Counted from the first letter of the stretch, positions 9,642 through 19,853 are shown. The stretch: DNA of 64,000 nt from Providencia sp. PROV188 (GCF_027595165.1 NZ_CP097291.1:1116001-1180000), one strand, 5' to 3'. The notes: generated from the letters alone by a model not told the origin. A program made the numbers and translations.

Positions 9642-10881
9642 TGACAACCATGACATATTGCTGATTGATGATGATAAAGATGTATTGGAAGCGTATTGTC
9701 TGCTACTCGAACAAGCAGGGTACCGAGTTTATGCGTGTGATAACCCATTGACAGCAAAAGAGTTAGTTCACCGTGATTGGTGCGGCATTATTCTTAGCGA
9801 TGTGTGTATGCCGGAATGTTCGGGCATCGAGTTGATGACACTATTTCTCGCCAAAGACAAACATCTCCCTGTGGTATTGATCACCGGGCATGGGGATGTA
9901 CCAATGGCGGTGGAAGCAGTCAAAATGGGGGCATGGGATTTTCTACAAAAACCCATTAACCCAGAATATCTTTTAGAGCAAGTTGCCAAAGCGCTGGCGG
10001 CACGGAAACAGCGTGTATTGCAGCGCCGGTGGGGCAAAAACCAATTGATGCTCAATTTTGTAGGGAGCAGTGAGTGGTCTTTACAAGTTCGCGGGCAGCT
10101 TCAAGGGTTATCGGAAACCCTTGCCGCAGTGTTCTTACAAGGAGAGTTAGGGAGTGGTCGCACTTACTTAGCGCGCTATCTGCATCAAATTAGCACACCA
10201 CAGCAAGCGCCATTGGTGATCAAAACATTATTAAATGAGCAAGAAGTGCCTGTTGAAACATGGGTCTCTGAGGCACGCTCAGGAACATTAGTGATTAAGA
10301 ATATTGAGTTACTCCCTGTGAACCAACAGCGTTATTTGGTTCAGCATTTACAGCAAGACCAACGGGAATTTCGTTTGGTTGGGATCTCAGATCAGCCGCT
10401 GCTTACTTTGACTAAACAGCAGCAGATTATTGCAGAACTTTATTATTATTTTTCATTAACTCAGGTGAATTGTTTACCGTTATCCCTGCGTAAAGCGGAT
10501 ATTCCGGTTTTATTCCAACACTATTTAGAGCTGGCTTGTACTCGATTGAATCAGAAATTGCCTGAACTGGATGAGTCTTTCATCAAAAAACTGAGTCGTC
10601 GTCATTGGCCTGGAAATGTAACGGAGTTAGCCAACGCAGCGGAGCTGTACGCGGTTGGCATTATGCCAATGGGGGAGACAGCGAATCCGTTATTAACGTC
10701 GGTAGCGCCAACGGCATTAGATCAACAAATTGAAAATTATGAACGGCAGATTATTACGGAAGCTCTGAATATTCATCAAGGACGAATTAACGATGTGTCG
10801 GAATATCTGCAAATGCCACGGAAAAAACTCTATTTACGGATGAAAAAGTACGGATTAGACAAGCACCATTATCGGACTTAA
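9634..10881 (+). CDS. pgtA: NtrC-like response regulator PgtA with decayed ATPase domain
   Basis: PgtA activates pgtP. The receiver domain is intact: acidic pocket D12-D14, phospho-acceptor Asp56 in SDVCMP, Thr84 and Lys106. The middle follows the AAA+ layout of sigma-54 activators but its motifs are lost. Walker A reads GELGSGRT (170-177) with Arg for Lys, the Walker B Asp-Glu is replaced in GTLVIKNIELLP, and no GAFTGA loop is found. The C-terminus has a Fis-type helix-turn-helix (GRINDVSEYLQMPRKKLYLR). ATG 9634 is chosen for its AAGG 10 bases upstream; a TTG at 9628 is in frame. Length is 415 residues. It probably works without sigma-54, which is an inference. Confidence 0.92.
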   Translation: MLDDNHDILLIDDDKDVLEAYCLLLEQAGYRVYACDNPLTAKELVHRDWCGIILSDVCMPECSGIELMTLFLAKDKHLPVVLITGHGDVPMAVEAVKMGAWDFLQKPINPEYLLEQVAKALAARKQRVLQRRWGKNQLMLNFVGSSEWSLQVRGQLQGLSETLAAVFLQGELGSGRTYLARYLHQISTPQQAPLVIKTLLNEQEVPVETWVSEARSGTLVIKNIELLPVNQQRYLVQHLQQDQREFRLVGISDQPLLTLTKQQQIIAELYYYFSLTQVNCLPLSLRKADIPVLFQHYLELACTRLNQKLPELDESFIKKLSRRHWPGNVTELANAAELYAVGIMPMGETANPLLTSVAPTALDQQIENYERQIITEALNIHQGRINDVSEYLQMPRKKLYLRMKKYGLDKHHYRT

Positions 10882-10904
10882 ATTATTGGAGATAAATAGA
10901 GAGA

Positions 10905-10937
10905 AAGTTGCAGGGATTGACCTGCAACTTAAAATTT
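10905..10937. terminator. Hairpin between convergent pgtA and yvcK
   Basis: A perfect 10-base stem, AAGTTGCAGG (10905-10914) with CCTGCAACTT (10921-10930), has a 6-base loop. The T-tracts are weak on both strands, so it is a probable but imperfect bidirectional terminator. Confidence 0.6.
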
Positions 10938-10944
10938 CAGTGAA

Positions 10945-11853
10945 TTACAGAAGGGGAATGGTCTCTTCGATGGCTTTCAGCAGTAAGTTTCTATCGTGGC
11001 GATAAGGAATATCATCAGCCTCTAATACTCGCTGAGTCACTTTGCGTTCTTGGCGGATTGTCGTGACATCGGTGCGTGGCCCTACAATCACCGCATCGAT
11101 TTTCTTGCGCCCAATATAACGCTCCATCATGACTAGTTTTTCAGGAAGTGTGAGGCTGGCAGCGGAGGTGCTAATTTCCTTCCCTAAATTACCGATGTAC
11201 ACCATCGGCGCTTGGCTCTCTTTCAGGGCGCAGGCGATATCATCGAGTAATAACAGGGGCATTAAACTGGTAAAAAAACTTCCGGGGCCGATTAAAATCA
11301 AATCAGCTCGATGGATAGCATCAAGGGCTTCGCTGGTCGCTTTAACGGGAGGGTATAAACGCAATTCTTGCGGTAACTCCTGCAAAGCATCCACGTTAAC
11401 TTCACCGTAGACTTCATTTCCCATATCATCAATAGCCATCAGGTCTACCGGTGATTCAGACATCGGGATTAATTGAGCATCCACTTTCAGCATATTGCGG
11501 ATTAAATTGATGGCTTCAAGTGGGCGAACACTTAAATGGTCAAGGGATTTCAGCATTAGATTACCGAGATTATGTCCTGATAATTCCCCTGTACCTGCAA
11601 ATCGATATTCAAACATCTTAGAGGCAATAGATGGCTCAGTAATCAACTGATTCAAGCAATTACGCATATCACCCCAAGCAATTCCTCCTTCAGAGCGACG
11701 AATTCGCCCTGTAGAGCCACCATTATCCGTGGTGGTGACAATGCCAGTTAAACGGGAGCCTAAAGATGAGAGAGAAGACATCACTCGACCAAGTCCATGT
11801 CCGCCCCCAAGGGCGACGACGTGATTAAGATTTGTCAAACTACGGTTTGGCAT
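10945..11853 (-). CDS. yvcK: YvcK-family (CofD-like) protein, E. coli YbhK homologue
   Basis: This 302-residue cytoplasmic protein has the glycine-rich N-terminus [15 protein letters not shown] and the motif [11 protein letters not shown], both typical of the YvcK/CofD fold. In Bacillus subtilis YvcK is needed for growth on gluconeogenic carbon sources and for cell shape and binds UDP-sugars. The enterobacterial YbhK is poorly characterised, so the exact role here is unknown. In E. coli the gene follows uvrB directly; here the rpn/pgt block lies between. Three 17-base direct repeats sit just upstream of its start. Confidence 0.93.
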   Translation of the reverse strand: MPNRSLTNLNHVVALGGGHGLGRVMSSLSSLGSRLTGIVTTTDNGGSTGRIRRSEGGIAWGDMRNCLNQLITEPSIASKMFEYRFAGTGELSGHNLGNLMLKSLDHLSVRPLEAINLIRNMLKVDAQLIPMSESPVDLMAIDDMGNEVYGEVNVDALQELPQELRLYPPVKATSEALDAIHRADLILIGPGSFFTSLMPLLLLDDIACALKESQAPMVYIGNLGKEISTSAASLTLPEKLVMMERYIGRKKIDAVIVGPRTDVTTIRQERKVTQRVLEADDIPYRHDRNLLLKAIEETIPLL

Positions 11854-12456
11854 AGTGTTCCTATTTAAACAATCAATCTATTTAAACTGTCAATCTAGCT
11901 AAATTATCAATCTAGAATCAGTGCTAAAACAAAATTGGCGCTAATCTATCATAAAACACCATCTGAAGTTTACTTGCTGTGATAAAAAACAACAAAAGAG
12001 AATATTCTCGATCGGTATCACAAATTTCTTGATTATGTAGCTAAGCGTAATTAACTAGAACGGTATGAAAATAAAGGATATAGATGGGAGATTATTAACG
12101 CTTTCTATAATCAGATTAAATAGCGCTGTTTATTGTGGGGTAACAGGAATTAATATTTTTTGAACTCGCGGAATTTAAGTGCGTATTTTACCCTCTAGGT
12201 GCCATTTTGATTCATTTCGATAATGATTCGATGGTGATGTAGTCATTTCAGTAATTCGAGACATCATATTTATGGATTCTTAGGGTTATCTATCAAAAAA
12301 CGCGGGATAAAACTGATCTACAACAAACAATGTGCACAGAATTAACCTCATTTTGACGAGATATTGACAGATAGGCGTTTATCATCACATGGAAATAGCA
12401 AAAAAATTATCCGTAATAATAAGGACTTCTGAGTATAGCGGTTGTTTTCTGTAAGT
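11854..12456. other. Long intergenic region yvcK-moaA, distal part
   Basis: About 600 bases without a credible gene. It contains the 17-base repeats at 11871-11921 next to yvcK. The rest is AT-rich and probably holds the distal part of the moaA control region. I looked for a paired FNR site (TTGAT-N4-ATCAA) and found none convincing. Confidence 0.6.
11871..11921. repeat. Three 17-base direct repeats upstream of yvcK
   Basis: The octamer TCAATCTA occurs at 11873-11880, 11890-11897 and 11907-11914, an exact 17-base period, with similar AT-rich flanks. The array lies 18-68 bases before the yvcK start on the minus strand, where a promoter would be expected. Confidence 0.6.
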
Positions 12457-12480
12457 CGTTGTATATTAAGTTATATATCG
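12457..12480. promoter_or_regulatory. Candidate ModE binding site upstream of moaA
   Basis: CGTTGTATA (12457-12465) and TATATATCG (12472-12480) form an imperfect inverted repeat (7 of 9 positions) around 6 bases. This resembles the CG-n-TATATA type arms bound by the molybdate-responsive regulator ModE, which activates moa in E. coli. It lies about 115 bases upstream of the riboswitch. The call depends on my memory of the consensus. Confidence 0.4.
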
Positions 12481-12594
12481 TTTTTGGATTCGCTTTTTCA
12501 TTTGCAATGGGCTAAAATCCTTACAGAAAATAAGTGAACCCAGTGATGAGTGTCTTAACTCTTTAGGCTTAATCAGCTCACGGGGTTCCAGATA

Positions 12595-12705
12595 AAACTC
12601 CTAGCCTTTGTGTCTAAGTTCTCCTGAATATGATGCTCTGGCCGTGACCTTGAGTCACCAGGGTGCAAGATAGAAATGTCTGCATCTCCCGTATTTGGAA
12701 AGGTG
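12595..12705 (+). promoter_or_regulatory. Moco RNA riboswitch in the moaA leader
   Basis: The leader carries the conserved blocks of the Moco RNA motif in the right order: ACTCCTAGCCT, then GGCCGTGACC and CACCAGGGTGCA, then TGCATCTCCCGTATTTGGAA and AGGTG just before the moaA ATG. The pairing of GGTGCA (12662-12667) with TGCATC (12681-12686) is visible. In E. coli this element senses molybdenum cofactor and lowers moaA expression when cofactor is sufficient. The last block overlaps the ribosome binding site, consistent with translational control. Confidence 0.92.
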
Positions 12706-12710
12706 TGAAT

Positions 12711-13691
12711 ATGCAGCAACTTGTCGATCAATTTGACCGAAAATTTTACTATCTTCGTTTATCTATCACTGATGTTTGCAACTTTCGTTGCACATATTGC
12801 CTGCCTGATGGCTACAAACCGAGTGGTCGCCATGAATTTCTGACGCTTGATGAAATCCGTCGAGTGAGCCGCGCTTTTGCTGAGTTAGGGACTGAAAAAG
12901 TCCGTATCACTGGCGGTGAGCCAACGATGCGTAAAGATTTCACCGATATCATCGCCGCTATCAAAGAAAATAACTCCATCAAAAAAATCGCCGTAACAAC
13001 CAATGGTTATCGGATGGCTCGTGATGTGCAAGCATGGCGAGATGCTGGTTTGAATGCAGTAAACGTGAGTGTGGATAGCCTTGACCCTCGCCAATTTGCG
13101 GCGATCACTGGGCAAGATAAATTTTTCCAAGTCATGAAAGGGATTGATGCTGCATTTGATGCTGGCTTCGAAAAAGTTAAAGTCAATGCGGTCTTGATGA
13201 AAAACGTCAATGATATCGCCCTCAAATCTTTCCTCAATTGGATCAAACACCGTCCAATTCAACTGCGTTTTATTGAACTCATGGAAACAGGGGAAGGCAG
13301 CAGCCTATTCCAACGTTACCATGTGTCTGGTGAAACCGTTCGTGATCGCCTTATCGCAGAAGGCTGGTATATGCAGCCACGTTCTCGTAGCGACGGTCCC
13401 GCCCAAGTCTTTAGTCACCCTGATTACCAAGGGGAAATTGGGCTGATCATGCCGTACGAGAAGGATTTTTGCCAAAGCTGCAACCGTCTCAGGGTCTCTT
13501 CTTTAGGCAATCTGCATTTGTGTTTATTTGGTGAAAATGGCATTCCACTGCGTGATTTACTGGGCGATGAAAACCAGAATGAAGCCCTAAAAGCACGTAT
13601 CCAGAGTGGCTTAATGTCTAAGCGAGAAACCCATTTCCTTCACCAAGGCGACAGCGGGATCACCCCGAATCTTTCCGTTATCGGCGGTTAA
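12711..13691 (+). CDS. moaA: GTP 3',8-cyclase MoaA
   Basis: A radical SAM enzyme that converts GTP to 3',8-cyclo-GTP, the first step of molybdopterin synthesis together with MoaC. The SAM cluster cysteines are Cys23, Cys27 and Cys30 (CNFRCTYC). The second cluster is in [19 protein letters not shown], and the C-terminus ends in GG as required for activity. I start at ATG 12711 because it follows the riboswitch's AAGGTG and matches the E. coli N-terminus; the frame is open from 12663, but that part is riboswitch RNA. Length is 326 residues. First gene of moaACDE. Confidence 0.97.
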   Translation: MQQLVDQFDRKFYYLRLSITDVCNFRCTYCLPDGYKPSGRHEFLTLDEIRRVSRAFAELGTEKVRITGGEPTMRKDFTDIIAAIKENNSIKKIAVTTNGYRMARDVQAWRDAGLNAVNVSVDSLDPRQFAAITGQDKFFQVMKGIDAAFDAGFEKVKVNAVLMKNVNDIALKSFLNWIKHRPIQLRFIELMETGEGSSLFQRYHVSGETVRDRLIAEGWYMQPRSRSDGPAQVFSHPDYQGEIGLIMPYEKDFCQSCNRLRVSSLGNLHLCLFGENGIPLRDLLGDENQNEALKARIQSGLMSKRETHFLHQGDSGITPNLSVIGG

Positions 13692-13717
13692 TAACTTTTT
13701 GATTTTCAGGAGTAATT

Positions 13718-14197
13718 ATGTCCCAACTGACCCACCTCAATGCGTCGGGCGAGGCGCACATGGTTGATGTATCAGCCAAAGCGGAAACCGTCCGTGAAGC
13801 ACGCGCAGAAGCGTTTGTGACGATGAACCCAGAAACTTTAGCCATGATTGTGGATGGCAGTCACCATAAAGGGGATGTCTTTGCGACGGCACGTATCGCT
13901 GGGATCCAAGCAGCAAAAAATACGTGGCAGTTGATCCCGCTGTGCCATCCTTTGCTACTGACCAAAGTGGAAGTCACCCTGGAAGCTGAGCAAGCCCATA
14001 ACCGTGTACGTATCGAAACTTGTTGCCGATTAACAGGGAAAACGGGGGTCGAAATGGAAGCGTTAACGGCTGCTTCTGTCGCGGCATTAACTATCTACGA
14101 CATGTGCAAAGCGGTACAAAAAGATATGGTTATTGGGCCTGTGCGTTTATTAGAAAAAATGGGCGGAAAGTCCGGTCATTTTAAGGTGGAAGCATGA
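13718..14197 (+). CDS. moaC: Cyclic pyranopterin monophosphate synthase MoaC
   Basis: MoaC rearranges 3',8-cyclo-GTP to cyclic pyranopterin monophosphate. Family motifs seen are [23 protein letters not shown] at the start (split here as [13 protein letters not shown] and [10 protein letters not shown]), LIPLCHPL, and [20 protein letters not shown]. The 159-residue length is normal. It begins 26 bases after moaA with an AGGAG site. In E. coli moaB lies between moaA and moaC; here there is no room for it. Its stop overlaps the moaD start (ATGA). Confidence 0.97.
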   Translation: MSQLTHLNASGEAHMVDVSAKAETVREARAEAFVTMNPETLAMIVDGSHHKGDVFATARIAGIQAAKNTWQLIPLCHPLLLTKVEVTLEAEQAHNRVRIETCCRLTGKTGVEMEALTAASVAALTIYDMCKAVQKDMVIGPVRLLEKMGGKSGHFKVEA

Positions 14198-14439
14198 TCA
14201 CTGTCCTCTTTTTTGCTCAAGTTCGTGAGTTAGTTGGCACTGACCGCTTAGAGTTAGCAGCGGAGTACCCAACCGTAGAATCTTTGCGCCAAGCATTAAC
14301 TCAAAAAGGTGATCGCTGGGCGCTGGCTTTGGAAGATGGCAAATTATTAGCTGCGGTTAATCAATCGTTTGTTTCTGCGGACCATCCCCTGAATGCGGGC
14401 GATGAAGTGGCTTTCTTCCCACCAGTTACAGGGGGATGA
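14194..14439 (+). CDS. moaD: Molybdopterin synthase sulfur carrier subunit MoaD
   Basis: This 81-residue ubiquitin-like small subunit ends in the invariant Gly-Gly (PPVTGG). The terminus is adenylated by MoeB (also in this window) and thiocarboxylated to supply sulfur for the dithiolene. It overlaps moaC and the upstream edge of moaE by ATGA-type junctions, so subunits MoaD and MoaE are translationally coupled. Confidence 0.97.
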   Translation: MITVLFFAQVRELVGTDRLELAAEYPTVESLRQALTQKGDRWALALEDGKLLAAVNQSFVSADHPLNAGDEVAFFPPVTGG

Positions 14440-14441
14440 CC

Positions 14442-14894
14442 ATGGACAATACCCATATTGTGGTACAAACCGAGAATTTTAGTGTTGGCGAGCAGTATGC
14501 GTGGCTTGCTGAATGTGACAGTGATGGCGCCGTAGTGACATTCACAGGTAAAGTCCGTAATCATAATTTAGGGGACAGCGTAGCGGCATTGACTCTTGAA
14601 CACTACCCTGGCATGACAGAAAAAGCCTTAGCGGACATTGTGATGCAATCTCGCGAGCGCTGGCCACTGCAACGCGTGAGTGTGATCCACCGGATAGGTA
14701 CCTTACAACCCGGTGAAGAAATTGTATTCGTAGGCGTGACCAGCGCACATCGCAATGCAGCATTCCAAGCGGCTGAATTTATAATGGATTACCTGAAAAC
14801 CAAAGCACCATTCTGGAAAAAAGAGTCTCTCCCTGATAATGAACGCTGGGTGGAAGCCAAAGAGAGTGATGAAGCTTCTGCAAACCGTTGGTAG
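14442..14894 (+). CDS. moaE: Molybdopterin synthase catalytic subunit MoaE
   Basis: The large subunit of molybdopterin synthase, pairing with MoaD to convert cyclic pyranopterin monophosphate to molybdopterin. It closely follows E. coli MoaE: FTGKVRNHNLGDSV, LTLEHYPGMTEKAL, VTSAHRNAAFQAAEFIMDYL and the catalytic KTKAPFWKKE region near the C-terminus. ATG 14442 has a GGGGG site 6 bases upstream; ATG 14436, in frame and overlapping the moaD stop, has essentially no spacing. Length is 150 residues. Confidence 0.96.
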   Translation: MDNTHIVVQTENFSVGEQYAWLAECDSDGAVVTFTGKVRNHNLGDSVAALTLEHYPGMTEKALADIVMQSRERWPLQRVSVIHRIGTLQPGEEIVFVGVTSAHRNAAFQAAEFIMDYLKTKAPFWKKESLPDNERWVEAKESDEASANRW

Positions 14895-15047
14895 TCTTAA
14901 ACTGTTACGCGGAAAATGCGAATAAGCCGAATGGTAATGTCAAAATATTGTGATAAACTTTGGAACAAATTTGTCCGATCACAGTAAGGATTACTCTGTT
15001 GGTGGTTTTGCTGGGTCGATTTTTCTTAAAATGGAAGGGTAACCATC

Positions 15048-15755
15048 ATGGGTCAATTTGATCAACGTAATGATTCTCTTGTCCAGAATGCCAGCACTGG
15101 CGTTCAGGCATTTATGTCGCAAGTCTACGGTTGGATGACCGTCGGGTTATTACTGACAGCTTTTGTTGCTTGGTACTCCTTAAGCAGCGGTCTGTTTTTC
15201 ACTATCGCAACTAACAAAGTTCTGTTCTTTGGAATGATCATCGCTGAACTTGGTTTAGTGATGGGGCTGTCTTTCTTACTGCCTAAAATGAGCGGTGCGA
15301 TTGCAACTGGGATGTTTATGCTTTACGCATTACTGACTGGTTTAACTATCTCCGTTATTTTAGCGGTTTATACTGGTGAGTCTGTTGTTGGGACGTTCAT
15401 CATTACCGCAGTGATGTTCGGCGCGTTAAGCTTCTACGGTTACACGACTAAGCGTAGCTTAACAGGGATGGGTAACTTCCTGTTTATGGCGCTGATTGGT
15501 CTGGTTGTCGCTTCTCTGGTTAATATCTGGCTGCAAAGCTCTATGATGTACTGGGTGATCACTTACGGTGGTGTATTACTGTTTGCTGCATTAACTGCTT
15601 ATGACACTCAAAAACTCAAAGAGATGGGTGAGCAAATCAACCAAGATGACAGAGAAAATATGCGTAAGTACTCTATTATGGGCGCGTTATCTCTGTACTT
15701 AGATTTCATCAACCTGTTCCTGATGTTACTGCGTATTTTCGGTGACCGCCGTTAA
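15048..15755 (+). CDS. ybhL: Bax inhibitor-1 family membrane protein YbhL
   Basis: A 235-residue inner-membrane protein with about seven hydrophobic segments and the BI-1 family C-terminal signature (LTAYDTQKLKEMG, then LYLDFINLFLMLLRIFG). Bacterial homologues (YetJ) act as pH-sensitive calcium leak channels; the role of YbhL in enterobacteria is not settled. It stands alone after the moa operon, with a separate upstream region and a strong terminator. Confidence 0.95.
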   Translation: MGQFDQRNDSLVQNASTGVQAFMSQVYGWMTVGLLLTAFVAWYSLSSGLFFTIATNKVLFFGMIIAELGLVMGLSFLLPKMSGAIATGMFMLYALLTGLTISVILAVYTGESVVGTFIITAVMFGALSFYGYTTKRSLTGMGNFLFMALIGLVVASLVNIWLQSSMMYWVITYGGVLLFAALTAYDTQKLKEMGEQINQDDRENMRKYSIMGALSLYLDFINLFLMLLRIFGDRR

Positions 15756-15783
15756 TTACTAATCAAGCTGATTGAAAATATGA

Positions 15784-15818
15784 AACCCCGCAATAAGTTA
15801 ATTGTTGCGGGGTTTTTT
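15784..15818 (+). terminator. Strong terminator after ybhL
   Basis: A 10-base perfect stem, AACCCCGCAA (15784-15793) with TTGCGGGGTT (15805-15814), runs into a T-tract ending at 15818. Confidence 0.92.
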
Positions 15819-15836
15819 ATGGTTTTTATCTGGCAG

Positions 15837-16943
15837 TTAAGCGATTTTTTTGCGAAATAAGTAATAAGCCAGAGAGCTGGTTACCAGGAAGATAATCAGA
15901 AGAGGCCATAAGCTATGAAATACCACGGAAAAATCAGCATCTTTAAGGTAAATCTGCTTAGTGATATCCGTAAAGTGGCGGATGGGATTCACCCACGTAA
16001 TATCCTGTAGCCAAACGGGCATATTCTCGACGGGAGAGATATAACCGGATAGCAACACTGCGGGCATCATAAACACAAACACGCCAATAAACGCTTGCTG
16101 CTGAGTTGAGCACAATGCGGAGATGAGCAGACCAAATCCCACGAGTGATAAACCATAAAAAATCATCGTGCCATAGAACAGCAATAGTGAACCGGCGAAC
16201 GGGATTTTGTAGCAAAAAATCCCAATCACTAGCACCAATGTTGCTTGTGCAGTGGCGACGACTAAGGCAGGAATCGCTTTGCCAATAAAGATTTGCCATG
16301 TGGTTAGCGGCGAAACTAATAGTTGGTCGAGGGTTCCTTGTTCTCGTTCTCTTGCAATAGACAACGAGGTGACGATTAGCACTCCTATCGTCGTAATCAA
16401 TGCCACTAATGATGGCACAATAAACCACTTATAGTCTAAGTTTGGGTTGTACCAGTTGCGAACAATCAGTTCACTGTTATTGGGCAGTACTTGGGTTTGT
16501 GTGAGCTCCTGCTGATATTGCATGACTATCTGTTCAATGTAATTAGCCGCTATTTGGGAGCTATTTGAGTTTCGTCCATCCAATAGCAACATCATATTTG
16601 CGGTATGATGGCTGGCGATATCAGCGCTGAAATTTTGATTAAAACGGACGACTAACAAGGCTTTACGGTTATCTAGCGTTTCTCGAATCTCAGGTTCATT
16701 TTTCAGTAACAGCACATGGGAAAACGCACTGGCTTTTGCTAAGCGTTGAGTGAGTTCAATCGAATGCTCGCCATTATCTTGGTCAAAAATGGCAATGGTG
16801 GTGTTAGTGACTTCTAAGGTCGCCGCCAGTGGGAAGAGGATCATTTGGAAAATGACAGGCATGATTAAAATAATTCGCGTCTGTTTTTCCTGCAATAGTG
16901 ATTGCAACTCTTTCATAATTAAGGTGTAAAGACGATAAAACAT
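15837..16943 (-). CDS. ybhR: ABC transporter permease YbhR
   Basis: One of two ABC-2 type permeases of the YbhGFSR exporter, 368 residues. It has one N-terminal membrane segment, a large extracytoplasmic domain, and a C-terminal block of five segments. Family marks are the ABC-2 signature [20 protein letters not shown] and the long match [19 protein letters not shown]. In E. coli the YbhFSR complex has been linked to export of drugs and to cation/proton exchange. It is the last gene of a minus-strand operon and starts 8 bases after ybhS. Confidence 0.95.
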   Translation of the reverse strand: MFYRLYTLIMKELQSLLQEKQTRIILIMPVIFQMILFPLAATLEVTNTTIAIFDQDNGEHSIELTQRLAKASAFSHVLLLKNEPEIRETLDNRKALLVVRFNQNFSADIASHHTANMMLLLDGRNSNSSQIAANYIEQIVMQYQQELTQTQVLPNNSELIVRNWYNPNLDYKWFIVPSLVALITTIGVLIVTSLSIAREREQGTLDQLLVSPLTTWQIFIGKAIPALVVATAQATLVLVIGIFCYKIPFAGSLLLFYGTMIFYGLSLVGFGLLISALCSTQQQAFIGVFVFMMPAVLLSGYISPVENMPVWLQDITWVNPIRHFTDITKQIYLKDADFSVVFHSLWPLLIIFLVTSSLAYYLFRKKIA

Positions 16944-16951
16944 AGTTCACC

Positions 16952-18091
16952 TCAATCCAAACGGCGACGCGTTTTCAGCGCCGTTAAACCAATGAATAAT
17001 ATCGCTGAAGCAATCAGCAATAAGAAATCGGTGAGTAACACCAAATAGATATCTCCCGCTAAAAATAAGGTTTGTAAGCTGCTGACAAAGTAGCGAGCGG
17101 GAATGAAGTAAGTCACTACTTGAATAAATACTGGCATGCTATCAATTTCAAAAATAAACCCTGAAAGCATAATGGCAGGTAAAAAGGCCGCATTCAGCGC
17201 CACCATCGCCGCATTGAACTGATTGCGGGTAATGGTTGAAATCAGTAATCCCATTCCTAATGCGGTGGCCAAATAGAGGCTGGTTATCACAAATAAAATC
17301 AATAAAGAGCCACGATAAGGAATATCGAGCACGAAGGTCGTCACCAACATACACAGCACCATGACGAACGATCCAAGAATTTGATAGGGCAATAATTTGG
17401 AAAGCAGTAATTCAGTGCGAGTGATTTGGGTGGAAAGCAGTGCTTCCATGGTGCCCCGTTCCCATTCTCGGGCTATCACCAGTGAAGTTAAAATGGCACC
17501 CACGACGGTCATAATGATGCTAATGGCGCCTGGAATAATAAAATGTTGGCTGAGTGCCGCTTCGTTAAACCAATAGCGCATATTGAGTTCGATAAGCGGG
17601 TCGGTGGGATAACCTTGATTTTCACCTTGTTGGATAAGCCATGTATGCCAAACCCCTTTGGTGTAGGCTTGCACAAAATTGGCGGTATTGGGTTCACTTC
17701 CATCGGTGATCACTTGGATTGCCGCATGTCCATCAGGGCGAGAAAGTTGCTCTGCAAAATTGACGGGGATCACCACAATGCCGCGAATTTCGCCCGCTTG
17801 CATTTTATTAATCAATAAATTGCGATTATCGCTAATGGTGGCATCAATAAAGGGAGAGCCGGTAAAGGTATCGACTAATTCACGAGCGGGTTGGCTTTGT
17901 TGATCCATTAGGATACCCACTCGTAATTTACTGGAGTCTAGATTGATCCCATAACCGAAAATAAATAGCAGCATCAGTGGGATAACAATGGCTATTAAGG
18001 AGCTACTGGGGTCTCGAACTATCTGCTTACTTTCCTTCCAACAGAGGGCTTTCAGCCTGCGCCATGAAAAACCAGAGGCGGTTGTCTTCAT
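16952..18091 (-). CDS. ybhS: ABC transporter permease YbhS
   Basis: The partner ABC-2 permease, 379 residues, with an N-terminal anchor ([20 protein letters not shown]), an extracytoplasmic domain and a C-terminal membrane block. The signature [20 protein letters not shown] is present. Its ATG overlaps the ybhF stop (ATGA at 18088-18091), so the two are coupled. It likely forms a heterodimer with YbhR. Confidence 0.95.
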   Translation of the reverse strand: MKTTASGFSWRRLKALCWKESKQIVRDPSSSLIAIVIPLMLLFIFGYGINLDSSKLRVGILMDQQSQPARELVDTFTGSPFIDATISDNRNLLINKMQAGEIRGIVVIPVNFAEQLSRPDGHAAIQVITDGSEPNTANFVQAYTKGVWHTWLIQQGENQGYPTDPLIELNMRYWFNEAALSQHFIIPGAISIIMTVVGAILTSLVIAREWERGTMEALLSTQITRTELLLSKLLPYQILGSFVMVLCMLVTTFVLDIPYRGSLLILFVITSLYLATALGMGLLISTITRNQFNAAMVALNAAFLPAIMLSGFIFEIDSMPVFIQVVTYFIPARYFVSSLQTLFLAGDIYLVLLTDFLLLIASAILFIGLTALKTRRRLD

Positions 18092-19845
18092 TGTGCCTCC
18101 CGCTGTTTATCGTAGTTGAAAATTAATTCAATAAAGGCATCTTCCATGGATGGATTCGGATTTTCTGTGCTGGCGACCTGTTTTTTTAGCTCATCTGGAG
18201 TGCCTGCGGCAATAATTTTTCCGTGATAAACCAACCCGATACGATCGCAATATTCCGCTTCATCCATAAAGTGGGTGGTGACCATGACGGTGACCCCCTT
18301 GTCTACCATACCATTAATGTGTAGCCAAAATTCTCGCCGAGTTAGCGGGTCAACTCCCGAAGTGGGTTCATCTAAAAACAGGATATCCGGTTCATGCATC
18401 AGTGAGCAGGCGAGGGCAAGGCGCTGCTTATAACCTAGCGGAAGTGAGTCAGTAATCTGGCTGATAATGGGAGTAAAATTAAACGCGTTGATCATCTCCT
18501 GCATTTTGGTGGCTTGTTGTTTATGATGCAAACCGTATACACCGGAGAAAAATTTTAAGTTTTGCCCAACTTTGAGGTTGCCGTAGAGGGAAAATTTTTG
18601 TGCCATATACCCAAGGTGCTGACGGGCTTTGTTTGAACTGGTTTTTAAATCCATACCAAGCACCAGAGCTTGTCCATCCGTGGGTTTCATTAATCCACAC
18701 ATCATCTTAAAGGTAGTGGATTTGCCTGCGCCGTTAGGCCCTAATAATCCAAAAATTTCACCCCGTTTTACCTGAAAGTTAACGGTATCCGTCGCGGCAA
18801 AATCCCCGAATTTTTTGGTCAGGTTGCGGGCTTCAATGACGGTTTCATTGGGAGCGGGTGGAATTTGTGGCACGATAGCTGCGAGTTCAGAACGATGGGA
18901 TGGTCCGCCACCTAAAAGGTCGATAAACGCATCTTCAAAGCGTGGCTGGGCTTCAATCAGCGTTTGATCTCTCATATTTAACGCATTAAGTAAATTCTCT
19001 TGGGATGCATGAGGTTTTAAAATTAAGCGAATATAGCGCCCTTGGATCACGCCATCGGTGGTTTCGGGTAACACTAAGGCATTTTGTAGAATGGTGCGTT
19101 TTTGTGTTGGAGGAACATCGAGTAAAAATGAGCGTCCCGCCATCTTTTGGGTGAGTTGCTCGGGTTTTCCGCTATACAGAAGTTTGCCTTCATTGAGTAG
19201 TAGCACCTCTTTGCACTGCTCTGCTTCATCCAGATACGATGTACTCCAGAGGATCAACATACCATCGTCAGCAAGGGTGTGCACCATTTGCCAAAGTTCT
19301 CGCCTAGCAATAGGATCTACGCCGACACCCGGCTCATCCAGCAGTAAAACTTTCGGCTTACCTAATAGCGTGCAGGCGAGTCCCAATTTTTGTTTCATTC
19401 CCCCTGAAAGCTTACCGGCAAGGCGAGCAGTAAATGGGGCTAGGCTAGTAAATGCGAGTAATTGTTTATAAGTTTGTTGGCGCTCTTCACCAATAACGCC
19501 GCGCAGGTCGGCATATAAATCAAGATTTTCTTGAACCGTTAAATCTTCATATAAACCGAATTTTTGCGGCATATAACCGAGGTTTGCCCGCACTTCGATA
19601 CTGTCTTTAATAGGGTCTAATCCCATTAAGTGGATTTGCCCTGAATCGGGTTTGAGTAGCCCCGCCAGCATGCGCATTAGCGTCGTTTTCCCTGCACCAT
19701 CGGGGCCGACTAACCCCGTCACGGAGCCGCCGTGAATTTCGGTAGTTAGGCTTTCAACCGCAGGGTTATTTAGCCCAACAAAGCGTTTTTCGACGTTTAT
19801 TAATGAAATCACGCTGTTCGATGAGTGAATATCTTGCTGAGCCAT
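18088..19845 (-). CDS. ybhF: Tandem ABC transporter ATPase YbhF
   Basis: A 585-residue fusion of two ABC ATPase domains that powers the YbhSR permeases. The first half has Walker [10 protein letters not shown] and signature LSGGMKQK. The second has GPNGAGKST and a degenerate signature LPLGYKQR in place of LSGGQ. Both Walker B motifs (LLLDEP, LFLDEP) are intact. E. coli YbhF has the same tandem organisation. It lies 8 bases after ybhG in the cecR-ybhGFSR cluster. Confidence 0.95.
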   Translation of the reverse strand: MAQQDIHSSNSVISLINVEKRFVGLNNPAVESLTTEIHGGSVTGLVGPDGAGKTTLMRMLAGLLKPDSGQIHLMGLDPIKDSIEVRANLGYMPQKFGLYEDLTVQENLDLYADLRGVIGEERQQTYKQLLAFTSLAPFTARLAGKLSGGMKQKLGLACTLLGKPKVLLLDEPGVGVDPIARRELWQMVHTLADDGMLILWSTSYLDEAEQCKEVLLLNEGKLLYSGKPEQLTQKMAGRSFLLDVPPTQKRTILQNALVLPETTDGVIQGRYIRLILKPHASQENLLNALNMRDQTLIEAQPRFEDAFIDLLGGGPSHRSELAAIVPQIPPAPNETVIEARNLTKKFGDFAATDTVNFQVKRGEIFGLLGPNGAGKSTTFKMMCGLMKPTDGQALVLGMDLKTSSNKARQHLGYMAQKFSLYGNLKVGQNLKFFSGVYGLHHKQQATKMQEMINAFNFTPIISQITDSLPLGYKQRLALACSLMHEPDILFLDEPTSGVDPLTRREFWLHINGMVDKGVTVMVTTHFMDEAEYCDRIGLVYHGKIIAAGTPDELKKQVASTENPNPSMEDAFIELIFNYDKQREAQ

Positions 19846-19853
19846 AATGCGCC

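Noticed and set aside
12364..12390. TTGACA followed by TATCAT as a moaA promoter
   Set aside because: The spacing is about 10 bases instead of 16-18, so it does not form a sigma-70 promoter.
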